A DNA stretch of 21,474 nt, from positions 1-21,474 of the forward strand of contig JBHJHK010000249.1 in the NCBI GenBank assembly GCA_050330975.1. Direction: 5' to 3'. The stretch is from JBHJHK01 sp050330975 (GTDB taxonomy: Bacteria; Pseudomonadota; Gammaproteobacteria; Competibacterales; Competibacteraceae). Made by a program: the position numbers and the translations under genes. Below, piece by piece: positions 7,774 to 14,432 of this stretch. A model generated the notes under the pieces. That model ran no database searches, had not been told where the DNA came from, and saw only the letters and a list, made by a program, of their open reading frames with translations. How positions within the stretch are numbered: the first letter of the stretch is position 1; the number at the start of each line of letters is the position of its first letter.

Positions 7774-8690
7774 CCCACGGCGGGGAGGGTCAACGCCGCC
7801 AGGGCCGTCTGAACGGTCAAGATGGCGGCCATGAGGGCGGCGTCCCCGCCCAGCTGCCGGGTGAGGATATAGGCCGACGGTGCGGTGGGTTGGGCCCAGA
7901 ACAACACCAGCACCGCCGCCTCTAAGGGGATAAGCTCCAAATAGTACGCCCACCCCAAGGCGATCAGGGGTGCCAGCAACAACTTGACCGCCACGGCGCT
8001 CCCCAGGACTTCTAGACGGGGCGCTACCAGGGCTGGCCGCAGACCGGCGCCCACGGCCAGTAGCCCCAGGGGCAGTGCCGCGCTGCCCAACAACGCCAGG
8101 GGGCGATCGCTGCCCCAGGGCAACCCGAGCCCGCTGAAATTGCAGCCCAAGCCCAAGGCGCAGGCGATGATGAGGGGATTGGTGGCGAACGTTTGCCAAG
8201 AGGGGCGCTTGCCGTGGAGGACCCACACCGACAAGACATTGCCCAGGGGCATGTGAAGGGCGATGAGCCAAGCCCCCAGGGCGCTGCCGGGGGCTCCCAA
8301 CAGCGCCTCGGTGAAGATCAACACCAAGTAGGTGTTGAACCGCACTCCCCCTTGGTAAGCGGCGCCAAAGGCCTTGGCATCCCAGCGTCGCCCGCGACCC
8401 AGGGCCCACAACACCCCACTCAAGGTGGCGACAGTGCCCAACAGACCCAGGGTCAGGGGCACCAGTCCCGGGGCTTGCAGTTGGGCCGTGGCCAGGCGCT
8501 CGATCAACAGGGCCGGCAGGAGGACGAAGTAGATCAACCGCTCCGCTGCGGGCCAGAACTGTGGCGCCGGAAAACCCCATCGGCTCAGGCTAAACCCGAT
8601 GACCATGAGGGCAAAAACCGCGCTGGTGGTGGCAACTATCCCACGTTTGACGCCTTTGCAGTGGTGGAGGCGGCTCGAGTGACGGACCAA
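7716..8690 (-). CDS. AEC (auxin efflux carrier) family transporter
   Basis: Polytopic inner-membrane protein. About ten hydrophobic segments can be seen, from ATTSAVFALMVIGF and LIYFVLLPALLIERLA to the C-terminal ALAALTLPAVGYALAA. The family marker YFVLLPALLI in the second segment and late ILTRQLGGD resemble AEC proteins (Membrane_trans, PF03547), which carry organic acids or other small anions. The substrate cannot be told. The start is uncertain: TTG 8690 follows AGGGAC and gives 324 residues, TTG 8717 adds nine. Neither has the hydrophobic N terminus usual in the family, and no ATG occurs before the middle of the first membrane segment. The 3' end overlaps folA by 58 bases, tail to tail. 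Confidence 0.8.
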   Translation of the reverse strand: MVRHSSRLHHCKGVKRGIVATTSAVFALMVIGFSLSRWGFPAPQFWPAAERLIYFVLLPALLIERLATAQLQAPGLVPLTLGLLGTVATLSGVLWALGRGRRWDAKAFGAAYQGGVRFNTYLVLIFTEALLGAPGSALGAWLIALHMPLGNVLSVWVLHGKRPSWQTFATNPLIIACALGLGCNFSGLGLPWGSDRPLALLGSAALPLGLLAVGAGLRPALVAPRLEVLGSAVAVKLLLAPLIALGWAYYLELIPLEAAVLVLFWAQPTAPSAYILTRQLGGDAALMAAILTVQTALAALTLPAVGYALAATLGPDVIRASPFP

Positions 8691-8799
8691 AGTGTCCCTA
8701 AGGCGTTGGTTCGCCAAGGCCCATGGGTTATAACTGGGTCCCTGTATCCCCGCCGTCCGACGTCCTTGGAAACTGGCCTGGCGCGACGGTCCCCAGACT

Positions 8800-8821
8800 C
8801 ATTGATCACGCCATTGATCAC
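8800..8821. repeat. Tandem direct repeat in the leader of the LysM-protein gene
   Basis: CATTGATCAC occurs twice at a 12-base step (8800-8809 and 8812-8821); each copy contains the palindrome TGATCA. It lies 31 bases before the ATG of the LysM protein, in the divergent region shared with the AEC transporter gene. It could be a regulator site, but nothing links it to a known regulator. Confidence 0.4.
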
Positions 8822-8840
8822 ACGATGAAACGCCATAAAG

Positions 8841-8846
8841 AGAGGA
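8841..8846 (+). promoter_or_regulatory. Ribosome binding site deciding the LysM-protein start
   Basis: AGAGGA lies five bases before ATG 8852. It favours this start over the upstream ATG 8825, and it places the signal peptide at the N terminus. Confidence 0.65.
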
Positions 8847-8851
8847 ACGGT

Positions 8852-9997
8852 ATGCCAAGCCTTCGCTGCGCCTGCGCCCTCGGTTTTGTCCTCGGCCTCG
8901 GCGCTCCCGCCCTGGCCCAAGACAATGATCCCCTGAGCCGAGCGGATTTGCTAGAGCTTCTAGAGCGAGTGGAAGTCCAAGCCCGCGCCGAGCGCGAAGC
9001 CCTCAAGGCACAACTGCAGGAAACCCAGGGGGAGTTGCGCCAAGCGACCCAGCAGGTCAACGTGTTGACCCAGGAGTTGGCCCAGGCCTGGGGCGAGCGC
9101 GATCAGCTGCGCAGTGCCGTGGCCGAACGGGACAGCGCTGCCAGTTTGCGCCTGCGCATCGACAGCTTGCAAGCGCAGTTGAGCGAACAAGGGCAAACCC
9201 TGGACAGCGCCGAGACCCAGCTAGCGCGCCTTCAAGCCCACTACGGTGCCGTGGTGGAGCAACGGGACGCGGCCGAGACCCAGGCGGCCCGGCTGGGGGC
9301 CCACTACGCCGCCTTGGTCGAGGCGCGCGATGCCCTGGCCGACGAGCTGGCCAGTGCCCAAGAGGACCTGGCCACCATGGCGGTGGGCACTCAGGTGGCC
9401 AGTGCCCCGGGGGACAAGCTGCCCCTCGGTGCAGGTGATGGGGACCAGACCCAAATCCAACTGGCCCGTCTCCAAGCCCACTACGGTGCCGTGGTGGAAC
9501 AGCGGGACGCGGCCGAGACCCAGTTGGCCCGTCTCCAAGCCCACTATGGTGCCCTTCGGGAGCAGTCCGATCGCACTGAGACCCAATTGGCTCGCCTCCA
9601 GGCCCACTACGAAGCCCTGGCCGACCAGCGCCGCTCCACGGCCACCCAGTTGGCCCGCCTCCAGGCCCACTATGGCGCCCTCCGGGACCGCTTGGAAGGT
9701 GGGGCGTCCACCTCGGAGGTGGCAGCGCAAGGGCCGGCCGTCGACGGCCCTGGGGAAGTGCCCGAAACACCTGCCGCCACCCAGACGGCAGCCGTCTCCC
9801 CCCCGCCACAGCCCGCGGCGTCCAGCGCCGGTGGCGCGGGGCGCACCGTGGTGGTCCAAGCGGGGGACTCCCTCTCCCGCATCGCCAACCGGGTCTACGG
9901 GGACTTCAATCGCTGGCGGGAGATCTACGACGCCAACCGAGACAAGCTGCGCAACCCCAACGCCATCGAGCCCGGCATGGAGCTCCAGGTGCCCTGA
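8852..9997 (+). CDS. Secreted coiled-coil protein with 21-residue repeats and C-terminal LysM domain
   Basis: I do not recognise an orthologue with known function. The 381-residue product begins with a signal peptide (hydrophobic CALGFVLGLG, cleavage after ALA). A long Q/E/R/A-rich coiled coil follows (about 25-285). Within it are six 21-residue units with consensus ETQLARLQAHYGALVEQRDAA: two at residues 121-162 and four at 201-284, separated by a 38-residue linker. A Pro/Ala-rich spacer (about 285-330) leads to one LysM domain (331-381, VQAGDSLSRIANRVYG, then WREIYDANRDKL and NPNAIEPGMELQVP). LysM domains bind peptidoglycan N-acetylglucosamine, so a periplasmic cell-wall tether or spacer is likely. 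It is probably transcribed alone; the next gene is convergent, 19 bases away. Confidence 0.88.
   Translation: MPSLRCACALGFVLGLGAPALAQDNDPLSRADLLELLERVEVQARAEREALKAQLQETQGELRQATQQVNVLTQELAQAWGERDQLRSAVAERDSAASLRLRIDSLQAQLSEQGQTLDSAETQLARLQAHYGAVVEQRDAAETQAARLGAHYAALVEARDALADELASAQEDLATMAVGTQVASAPGDKLPLGAGDGDQTQIQLARLQAHYGAVVEQRDAAETQLARLQAHYGALREQSDRTETQLARLQAHYEALADQRRSTATQLARLQAHYGALRDRLEGGASTSEVAAQGPAVDGPGEVPETPAATQTAAVSPPPQPAASSAGGAGRTVVVQAGDSLSRIANRVYGDFNRWREIYDANRDKLRNPNAIEPGMELQVP
9212..9337 (+). repeat. Two 63-bp coding repeats (first block)
   Basis: Units at 9212-9274 and 9275-9337 each encode 21 residues of the coiled coil. The first encodes ETQLARLQAHYGAVVEQRDAA; the second is diverged (AARLGAHYAAL). 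Confidence 0.85.
9452..9703 (+). repeat. Four 63-bp coding repeats (second block)
   Basis: Units at 9452-9514, 9515-9577, 9578-9640 and 9641-9703 share LARLQAHY and a nearly identical DNA core CAAGCCCACTA or CAGGCCCACTA. The first unit here is almost the same DNA as the first unit of the other block, so recent duplication or conversion is likely. Confidence 0.88.
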
Positions 9998-10016
9998 GGA
10001 CCTAAGGGCTAGCCCC

Positions 10017-11174
10017 TCAGTCCTCGGCGGCGGGGGAGGGGTTGACCCGAGCTTCCAGGCGCATCAGACGCCCGTTGCGGAACACCTCCAAGCGGGCGTT
10101 TTGTCCCACCTCCAAAAGGCCGATGGCACTGCGTAGGGCGTTGGCGTTGGCCACGGGGCGGTCGTTGACAGAGGTGATGACGTCGCCGGTCTGCAGACCG
10201 GCCCGCCTGGCTTCCGAGCCGCCCAACACCTGGGTCACCACCGCCCCCTGGCGCCCGTCTAGCCCCAAGTCCCGGGCCTGTTGGGGCGTCAAATCCTGGA
10301 CGGCGATCCCCAACTGGCCGCGGCGCACATAGCCGTAGGTGAGGAGGTCCGACATCAGCCGCAGGGCGAGTTCGGCGGGGATGGCGAAGTTGATCCCCAC
10401 GCTGCCGCCGCTGGGGGCCAAAATGGCGGTGTTGATCCCCACCAACTCCCCCCGCAAGTTGACTAAGGCGCCGCCGGAGTTGCCCGGGTTGATGGAGGCG
10501 TCGGTCTGGATGAAGTCCTCAAAGCCCTCAAAGCCCAAGCCCCGGCGCCCCAGGGCGCTGACGATCCCCGAGGTGGCGGTTTGGCCGAGACCAAAGGGGT
10601 TGCCAATGGCCACCACAAAATCCCCCACCTGGAGGCGGTCGGCGTCGGCGATGGGAACGGCGGTGAGGTCGGGCGCATCCATGGTCAGCACAGCCACATC
10701 GGTGGCCCCGTCGGCCCCCAGCACCCGCGCCGGGTAGCGTCGACCGTTGGTGAGGGTCACCAGGATGGTGTCGGCGCCGTCGATGACGTGTTGATTGGTG
10801 AGGATATAGCCGTTGTCGGCGTCCACCACCACCCCAGAACCGGTATTTTGGATGCGTCGGGGTTGGCGGCTCAGCTCCTCGAAGAAGCGCTTGAAGAACG
10901 GATCGTCCAGCAGGGGATGGTCGGGGCGTTCCGGGGCAACCCCCTCGGTGGCGATGTTGACCACCGCCGGCGTGACCCGGGCCAACATGGGCGCTAGACT
11001 GGGAATGATGGCCGTGGCGGCGGCCGGTTGGGAGACGGCGGTGGGCAAGGTCGCGGGGGCGACGGCCGTTGCGCCGGTGGTGGGGGCTTGGACGCAACCA
11101 GCTATCCCCAGCAGGGCGACGACCCCAAGGGCCCGGGCGGTGATGGCGACGCCTGTGGGGATGGCAACACTCAT
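10017..11174 (-). CDS. HtrA/Deg-family serine protease, predicted lipoprotein, one PDZ domain
   Basis: Trypsin-like periplasmic protease of the HtrA family (DegP/DegQ/DegS), which degrades or senses misfolded envelope proteins. From ATG 11174 the product has 385 residues. The N terminus ends in a lipobox, GIAGC (Cys27), predicting lipidation; residue +2 is Val, so outer-membrane sorting would be expected. The catalytic triad is complete: His129 (TNQHV), Asp159 (TDVAVL), Ser233 (GNSGGAL). A single PDZ domain follows (about 285-378, with QLGIAVQDL, RRAGLQTGDVITSVNDRPV). E. coli DegP and DegQ have two PDZ domains and no lipid anchor, while DegS has one PDZ and a membrane helix. An AGGAG nine bases upstream supports this start over TTG 11198. 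It lies 48 bases after the cbpA stop, likely one transcript. Confidence 0.92.
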   Translation of the reverse strand: MSVAIPTGVAITARALGVVALLGIAGCVQAPTTGATAVAPATLPTAVSQPAAATAIIPSLAPMLARVTPAVVNIATEGVAPERPDHPLLDDPFFKRFFEELSRQPRRIQNTGSGVVVDADNGYILTNQHVIDGADTILVTLTNGRRYPARVLGADGATDVAVLTMDAPDLTAVPIADADRLQVGDFVVAIGNPFGLGQTATSGIVSALGRRGLGFEGFEDFIQTDASINPGNSGGALVNLRGELVGINTAILAPSGGSVGINFAIPAELALRLMSDLLTYGYVRRGQLGIAVQDLTPQQARDLGLDGRQGAVVTQVLGGSEARRAGLQTGDVITSVNDRPVANANALRSAIGLLEVGQNARLEVFRNGRLMRLEARVNPSPAAED

Positions 11175-11183
11175 GGGCGGGAC

Positions 11184-11188
11184 TCCTG
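11184..11188 (-). promoter_or_regulatory. Ribosome binding site deciding the HtrA-type protease start
   Basis: AGGAG on the minus strand, nine bases before ATG 11174. It favours this start over the TTG at 11198 and keeps the lipobox 27 residues from the N terminus. Confidence 0.65.
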
Positions 11189-11201
11189 TCCGGGACAAAT
11201 C

Positions 11202-11215
11202 GGCGCCGCGGCGCC
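11202..11215. repeat. 14-bp perfect palindrome between cbpA and the protease gene
   Basis: GGCGCCGCGGCGCC reads the same on both strands and can fold as a 5-bp hairpin with a CGCG loop in the transcript. It lies between the cbpA stop and the protease ribosome binding site. There is no T-run, so it is not a standard terminator; attenuation or mRNA end protection is possible. Confidence 0.4.
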
Positions 11216-11222
11216 AGCGAAG

Positions 11223-12158
11223 TCAAAAGCGCAGGTGGGCCCGGGGATCGAAGGCCAGTTCCTTGGCCATGCGCTCAAAGAACGCCTTGGCCCGGTGGGA
11301 ATTGGCCGGCGGATTGACGATTTGCACCACGGCGAACTGGTCCCCTGGCGGGTTGCCCGGTAGACCCCGCCCCTTGAGGCGCAACCGCTGGCCAGTGCGC
11401 ACCTCGGGGGGAATGTTGAGTTGGACGGCGCCCCCCAGGGTGGGCACTTCGACGCGCTCACCCAAGGCGGCCTCCCAGGGGGCCAAGGGCAGATCCAAAA
11501 TCACATCCCGTCCCTCGACTCGAAAATGGGGGTGGGGTTTGAGGCGCACCTGCAACAGCAAGTCTCCCCGGGGGCCATTGCCCATACCAGGACCCCCTTG
11601 ACCCGCCAGGCGAATCTTGCTGCCGTCGGCGACACCTTTGGGAATCTTGACGTTTAGGGTGGCCAAGCCTTGGGGAGTGCGGCGTTGGATGGTGCGATGA
11701 CCACCCCGATAGGCCTCTTCCAAATCGATGTCTATCCTAGCCTGCTCGCTTTGCCCTTTCATTGTAAAGCTGCCGCCCAGGTCGGAAAAGCCATCGAAGG
11801 GCCCCCTGCCCATCCCTCCCTGGCGGGCGGTGTTGAAAATACTCTCGAAGAAGTCGCTAAATTCCCCCCACGAAGCGCCGCCGGTGCCGTACTGGCGGGT
11901 CCCCTGCCAGCCCGGGGGCGGGCGGAACTCTTCGCCGGCCCGCCAGTTCTGACCCAGGGAATCGTAGGCGCGGCGCTTTTGGGGGTCTTTGAGTACTTCG
12001 TAGGCCTCGGCCACCTCTTTAAAGCGCTCTTCGGCATCGGCGGCCTCGCTCACATCGGGGTGGTACTTGCGCGCCAGGCGGCGGTAGGCCTTTTTGATAT
12101 CCTCTTCCGATGCCGTGCGGGGCACGCCGAGAATTTCATAGTAATCTTTGTATTCCAT
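11223..12158 (-). CDS. cbpA: Class II J-domain co-chaperone CbpA
   Basis: DnaJ-like co-chaperone that stimulates DnaK ATPase. It has 311 residues from ATG 12158. The J domain is at the N terminus (DYYEILGVPRTASEEDIKKAYR, HPD at 33-35). A Gly/Phe-rich region follows (GGASWGEFSDFFESIFN), then the C-terminal substrate-binding domains (about 125-305, VKIPKGVADGSKIRL, GPRGDLLLQV, WEAALGERVEVPTLGG). There is no zinc finger, as in CbpA and not DnaJ. The open frame extends upstream, but GAGGGAA five bases before ATG 12158 and the family N terminus fix the start. It precedes the HtrA-type protease gene, suggesting a small proteostasis operon; no cbpM or dnaK is adjacent. Confidence 0.94.
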   Translation of the reverse strand: MEYKDYYEILGVPRTASEEDIKKAYRRLARKYHPDVSEAADAEERFKEVAEAYEVLKDPQKRRAYDSLGQNWRAGEEFRPPPGWQGTRQYGTGGASWGEFSDFFESIFNTARQGGMGRGPFDGFSDLGGSFTMKGQSEQARIDIDLEEAYRGGHRTIQRRTPQGLATLNVKIPKGVADGSKIRLAGQGGPGMGNGPRGDLLLQVRLKPHPHFRVEGRDVILDLPLAPWEAALGERVEVPTLGGAVQLNIPPEVRTGQRLRLKGRGLPGNPPGDQFAVVQIVNPPANSHRAKAFFERMAKELAFDPRAHLRF

Positions 12159-12251
12159 AGGACTTCCCTCGACGTCGCGCGCGATCGCGGCGCGCGTCCA
12201 TGGGGTCGCAGTGAAAAGCCACGACAAAGTGACACGGCTTCGCGGTTCTGT

Positions 12252-12264
12252 TTCACAATGTGAA
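12252..12264. promoter_or_regulatory. Candidate operator between cbpA and moaB
   Basis: TTCACA-A-TGTGAA is a perfect 6+1+6 inverted repeat in the 233-base divergent region 12159-12391. It is about 94 bases upstream of cbpA and 128 upstream of moaB. The region also holds a short palindrome CGCGATCGCG at 12180-12189. No convincing -35/-10 pair was seen on either strand. Confidence 0.35.
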
Positions 12265-12391
12265 GGCACCCCAGGTGGGTTTCAAGCGGCCGCGCTCTTT
12301 GGGGCGTCTCCCCGTGAGGTTCCCCCGCCATCGACTTTCCAGGGTTTTGCTGTCTATGTCTATCAGTGCCACCGTCCACGAGGTATCGGCC

Positions 12392-12913
12392 ATGACCCAA
12401 CCCCGCACCTTTGTTCCCGTTGCCATCGCCGTGCTCACCGTCTCCGATTCTCGCGTCGATGCGACGGACAGTTCGGGGAGGCTGTTGGTGGAGCGTCTCA
12501 CCGAGGCGGGCCATCGCTCGGTGGAAAAACTCATCGTCCCCGACGACATCTATCAAATCCGCGCCGTGGTCTCCCGCTGGATCGCCGACGAAGCCGTCAA
12601 TGCCGTCATCACCACGGGGGGCACGGGGGTCACGGGTCGCGACGGTACCCCCGAGGCCATTCAAGTGTTGTTAGACAAGGAAATCTCTGGTTTTGGCGAA
12701 CTGTTTCGCCGCCTTTCCTACGACGAGATCAAGACCTCCACGGTTCAGTCCCGCTGTTTGGCCGGGGTGGCCAATGGCACCTATCTGTTTTGTCTGCCGG
12801 GGTCCACGGGGGCTTGCCGCACGGCCTGGGACGGCATCATCCGCGACCAGCTGGACTATCGCCATCGCCCCTGCAATTTGGTGGAACTCATGCCGCGGTT
12901 GCGGGAGCGCTGA
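12392..12913 (+). CDS. moaB: Molybdenum cofactor biosynthesis protein MoaB
   Basis: MoaB/MogA-like protein of molybdenum cofactor synthesis, whose family adenylates molybdopterin. E. coli MoaB itself is poorly active. It has 173 residues from ATG 12392, preceded by GAGGT at 12380-12384. Family features: IAVLTVSDSR, TTGGTGVTGRDGTPEA (molybdopterin-binding fold), FGELFRRLSYDEI.TSTVQSR, LAGVANGTYLFCLPGST.ACRTAW, and PCNLVEL near the end. The frame is open upstream but those residues do not look like the family. No other molybdenum cofactor genes are in the window. A membrane protein gene follows after 44 bases on the same strand. Confidence 0.95.
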   Translation: MTQPRTFVPVAIAVLTVSDSRVDATDSSGRLLVERLTEAGHRSVEKLIVPDDIYQIRAVVSRWIADEAVNAVITTGGTGVTGRDGTPEAIQVLLDKEISGFGELFRRLSYDEIKTSTVQSRCLAGVANGTYLFCLPGSTGACRTAWDGIIRDQLDYRHRPCNLVELMPRLRER

Positions 12914-12957
12914 AGCTGCCAGGGCCCCAGCCAGTCGCCAGCGGACCACCCTGTACC

Positions 12958-13659
12958 ATGGTGAATCCGGGCTTCGCCGACCTGGGCTCCCAGCTCCTCG
13001 GCGCCTTTGTCGTGGCGCTGTTGGGGGGCGTCCACTGCCTGGGGATGTGCGGCGGCATCGTCGGTGCCCTCACCTTGGGCCTTGGCCCCAGCCGCAGGCC
13101 AGCCATGGCTTTGGTGGTGGGTTACAACGCCGGTCGCATCACCACCTATGGCGCCCTGGGAGCCCTGGCGGGGGCAATGGGGGCGTGGGGGAGTGAATGG
13201 TTGGCGGTGCGCCACAGCCAAGGGATACTCCAGGGACTGCCCGGGGCGGTGATGATCGCCCTGGGACTCTATCTGGCCGACCTCTGGCGGGGGTTGGTGT
13301 GGGTCGAGCGCCTGGGCCTCCATCTGTGGCGCCCCGTGGCCCCCTGGGCTCGGCGGCTGTTGCCGCTGACCACCTTGCCCCAAGCCCTGGTCGCCGGGAT
13401 GTTGTGGGGGTTTTTGCCCTGCGGTCTGGTGTACAGCGCCCTCATCTGGGCTTTGGGGGCGGGCGGAGCCCGGGAGGGGGGGCTGCTCATGCTGGCCTTT
13501 GGCGCCGGCACCCTGCCCACGGTGATGGGCTTGGGGCTGGCCGCCGCCCGTTTTCGGCCTTGGCTCCGGCGCGTTGCGGTGCGCCGGGGGGCCGGCGCCG
13601 CCGTGGCGCTATTGGGCGTCCAACAGCTGTGGTACGCCGGCTACACCCTCGGCGGCTAA
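12958..13659 (+). CDS. DsbD_2 / TauE-like integral membrane protein (cytochrome or metal-handling type)
   Basis: Six-helix inner-membrane protein of 233 residues. The marker GGVHCLGMCGG lies in the first helix (Cys27, Cys31), and LPCGLVYSAL in a later one (Cys155). This is the pattern of the family annotated as sulfite exporter TauE/SafE or DsbD_2 (PF13386). Some members sit beside cbb3 oxidase assembly genes and are linked to copper or thiol-redox transfer. No such genes are here, so the role is open. The frame is open far upstream, but ATG 12958 starts just before the first helix; the ribosome binding site is weak. It ends 12 bases from the convergent sigma-factor gene. Confidence 0.84.
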   Translation: MVNPGFADLGSQLLGAFVVALLGGVHCLGMCGGIVGALTLGLGPSRRPAMALVVGYNAGRITTYGALGALAGAMGAWGSEWLAVRHSQGILQGLPGAVMIALGLYLADLWRGLVWVERLGLHLWRPVAPWARRLLPLTTLPQALVAGMLWGFLPCGLVYSALIWALGAGGAREGGLLMLAFGAGTLPTVMGLGLAAARFRPWLRRVAVRRGAGAAVALLGVQQLWYAGYTLGG

Positions 13660-13671
13660 CCCCGTGGGGTG

Positions 13672-14301
13672 TCAGGCGGCGAGGTCGAAATCCCCGTCGT
13701 CGACGTCGTCCAACAGGCGCTTGAGGGCGGCTCGGGCTCGGTGGAGGCGGGTCTTGACCGCCCCGGGGCTGATGCCGAGGCGCGCCGCGGTCTCGGCGGT
13801 GTCGCAGTCCTCGATGTCCCTGAGCTGCAAGATGGCCCGCTGGGCCTCGGGGAGCTGGGCGATGGCCCGGCGCACCCGCAAGCTCAACTCCGAGGCCAAC
13901 AGCAGCCCTTCGGCCGAAGGACCCGGGTCTTGGTTGTAGTCCACTTCGAGACCGGCGTCCTCCAGGGGAACTTCAGCCTTGCGCTTGTGGGCGCGGCGCT
14001 TCATCAACGCCAAATTGACCACGATGCGATAGAGCCAAGAACCCACTTGGGAGCGCCCTTGGAAGGCGTCTATCTTGCGCAAAGCGGTGAGGAAACCCTC
14101 CTGGACACAGTCCCAGGCCTCGTCTTCGTCCTTGAGGATCCGCAGTGCGGCGTTGTACAAGGTCTGCTGGTAGCGCTTGACCAATTGGTCGTAGGCCCGG
14201 GGATCGTTGCGACGCAGACCCGCCACTAAGGCCGCTTCGGTGGCGGATCCCAGCTTTCGATCAGTGTCTTCCCCTAGCTCCTCGTTGAAGCGTCGATACA
14301 T
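13672..14301 (-). CDS. RNA polymerase ECF sigma factor (RpoE-like)
   Basis: Extracytoplasmic-function sigma factor of 209 residues. Region 2 spans about 25-100, including DEDEAWDCVQEGFLTALRKI and the promoter-melting stretch SWLYRIVVNLALMKRRAHKR. Region 4 spans about 140-195, with helix-turn-helix CDTAETAARLGISPGAVKTR. Regions 1.1 and 3 are absent, as in the group. The ATG is preceded by TGAGGAG unusually close, two bases away. Most RpoE-like factors are followed by an anti-sigma gene; here the next gene is convergent and the divergent neighbour is a LysR regulator, so no partner is visible. The regulon cannot be inferred, though an envelope protease lies nearby. Confidence 0.93.
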   Translation of the reverse strand: MYRRFNEELGEDTDRKLGSATEAALVAGLRRNDPRAYDQLVKRYQQTLYNAALRILKDEDEAWDCVQEGFLTALRKIDAFQGRSQVGSWLYRIVVNLALMKRRAHKRKAEVPLEDAGLEVDYNQDPGPSAEGLLLASELSLRVRRAIAQLPEAQRAILQLRDIEDCDTAETAARLGISPGAVKTRLHRARAALKRLLDDVDDGDFDLAA

Positions 14302-14411
14302 GGCTCCTCACCCCGACTGTTCCGTTTTCCAGCCCAGTATGTCCCAAGATTTCTTTGTCACAGAGGCGGTCCTCGCCGCCCATGGGTCTTAAACTAGGGC
14401 AAGGTTCATCA

Positions 14412-14424
14412 TCGATCAAATCGA
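14412..14424. promoter_or_regulatory. Candidate LysR-type operator
   Basis: TCGAT-CAA-ATCGA, an inverted repeat with 5-base arms, lies in an AT-rich patch of the 131-base divergent region between the sigma-factor gene and the LysR gene, 8 bases before the LysR ATG. LysR regulators often bind such sites near their own gene. It is short, so chance occurrence is possible. Confidence 0.3.
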
Positions 14425-14432
14425 ATGTTTTT

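Noticed and set aside
8193..8828. 211-codon frame opposite the AEC transporter gene
   Set aside because: Gln/Gly/Pro-rich composition typical of an antisense shadow of membrane-protein codons.
9057..9809. Antisense and shifted frames (also 9246-10136 on the + strand) rich in Pro, Gly, Arg over the repeat region
   Set aside because: Repeat-driven shadows of the coiled-coil gene, which has a signal peptide, ribosome binding site and LysM domain.
12181..12188. GCGATCGC octamer, also at 5988-5995 and 8103-8110, resembling the cyanobacterial HIP1 repeat
   Set aside because: Three copies in 21 kb of GC-rich DNA is only slightly above chance, and the gene content is gammaproteobacterial.
12148..12957. 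Upstream extension of the DsbD_2/TauE-like frame across moaB
   Set aside because: The extra residues are a shifted reading of moaB; the real protein begins just before the first membrane helix.
14365..14380. GGCGG/CCGCC hairpin upstream of the LysR gene
   Set aside because: Five-base stem with no T-run in GC-rich DNA; expected by chance.
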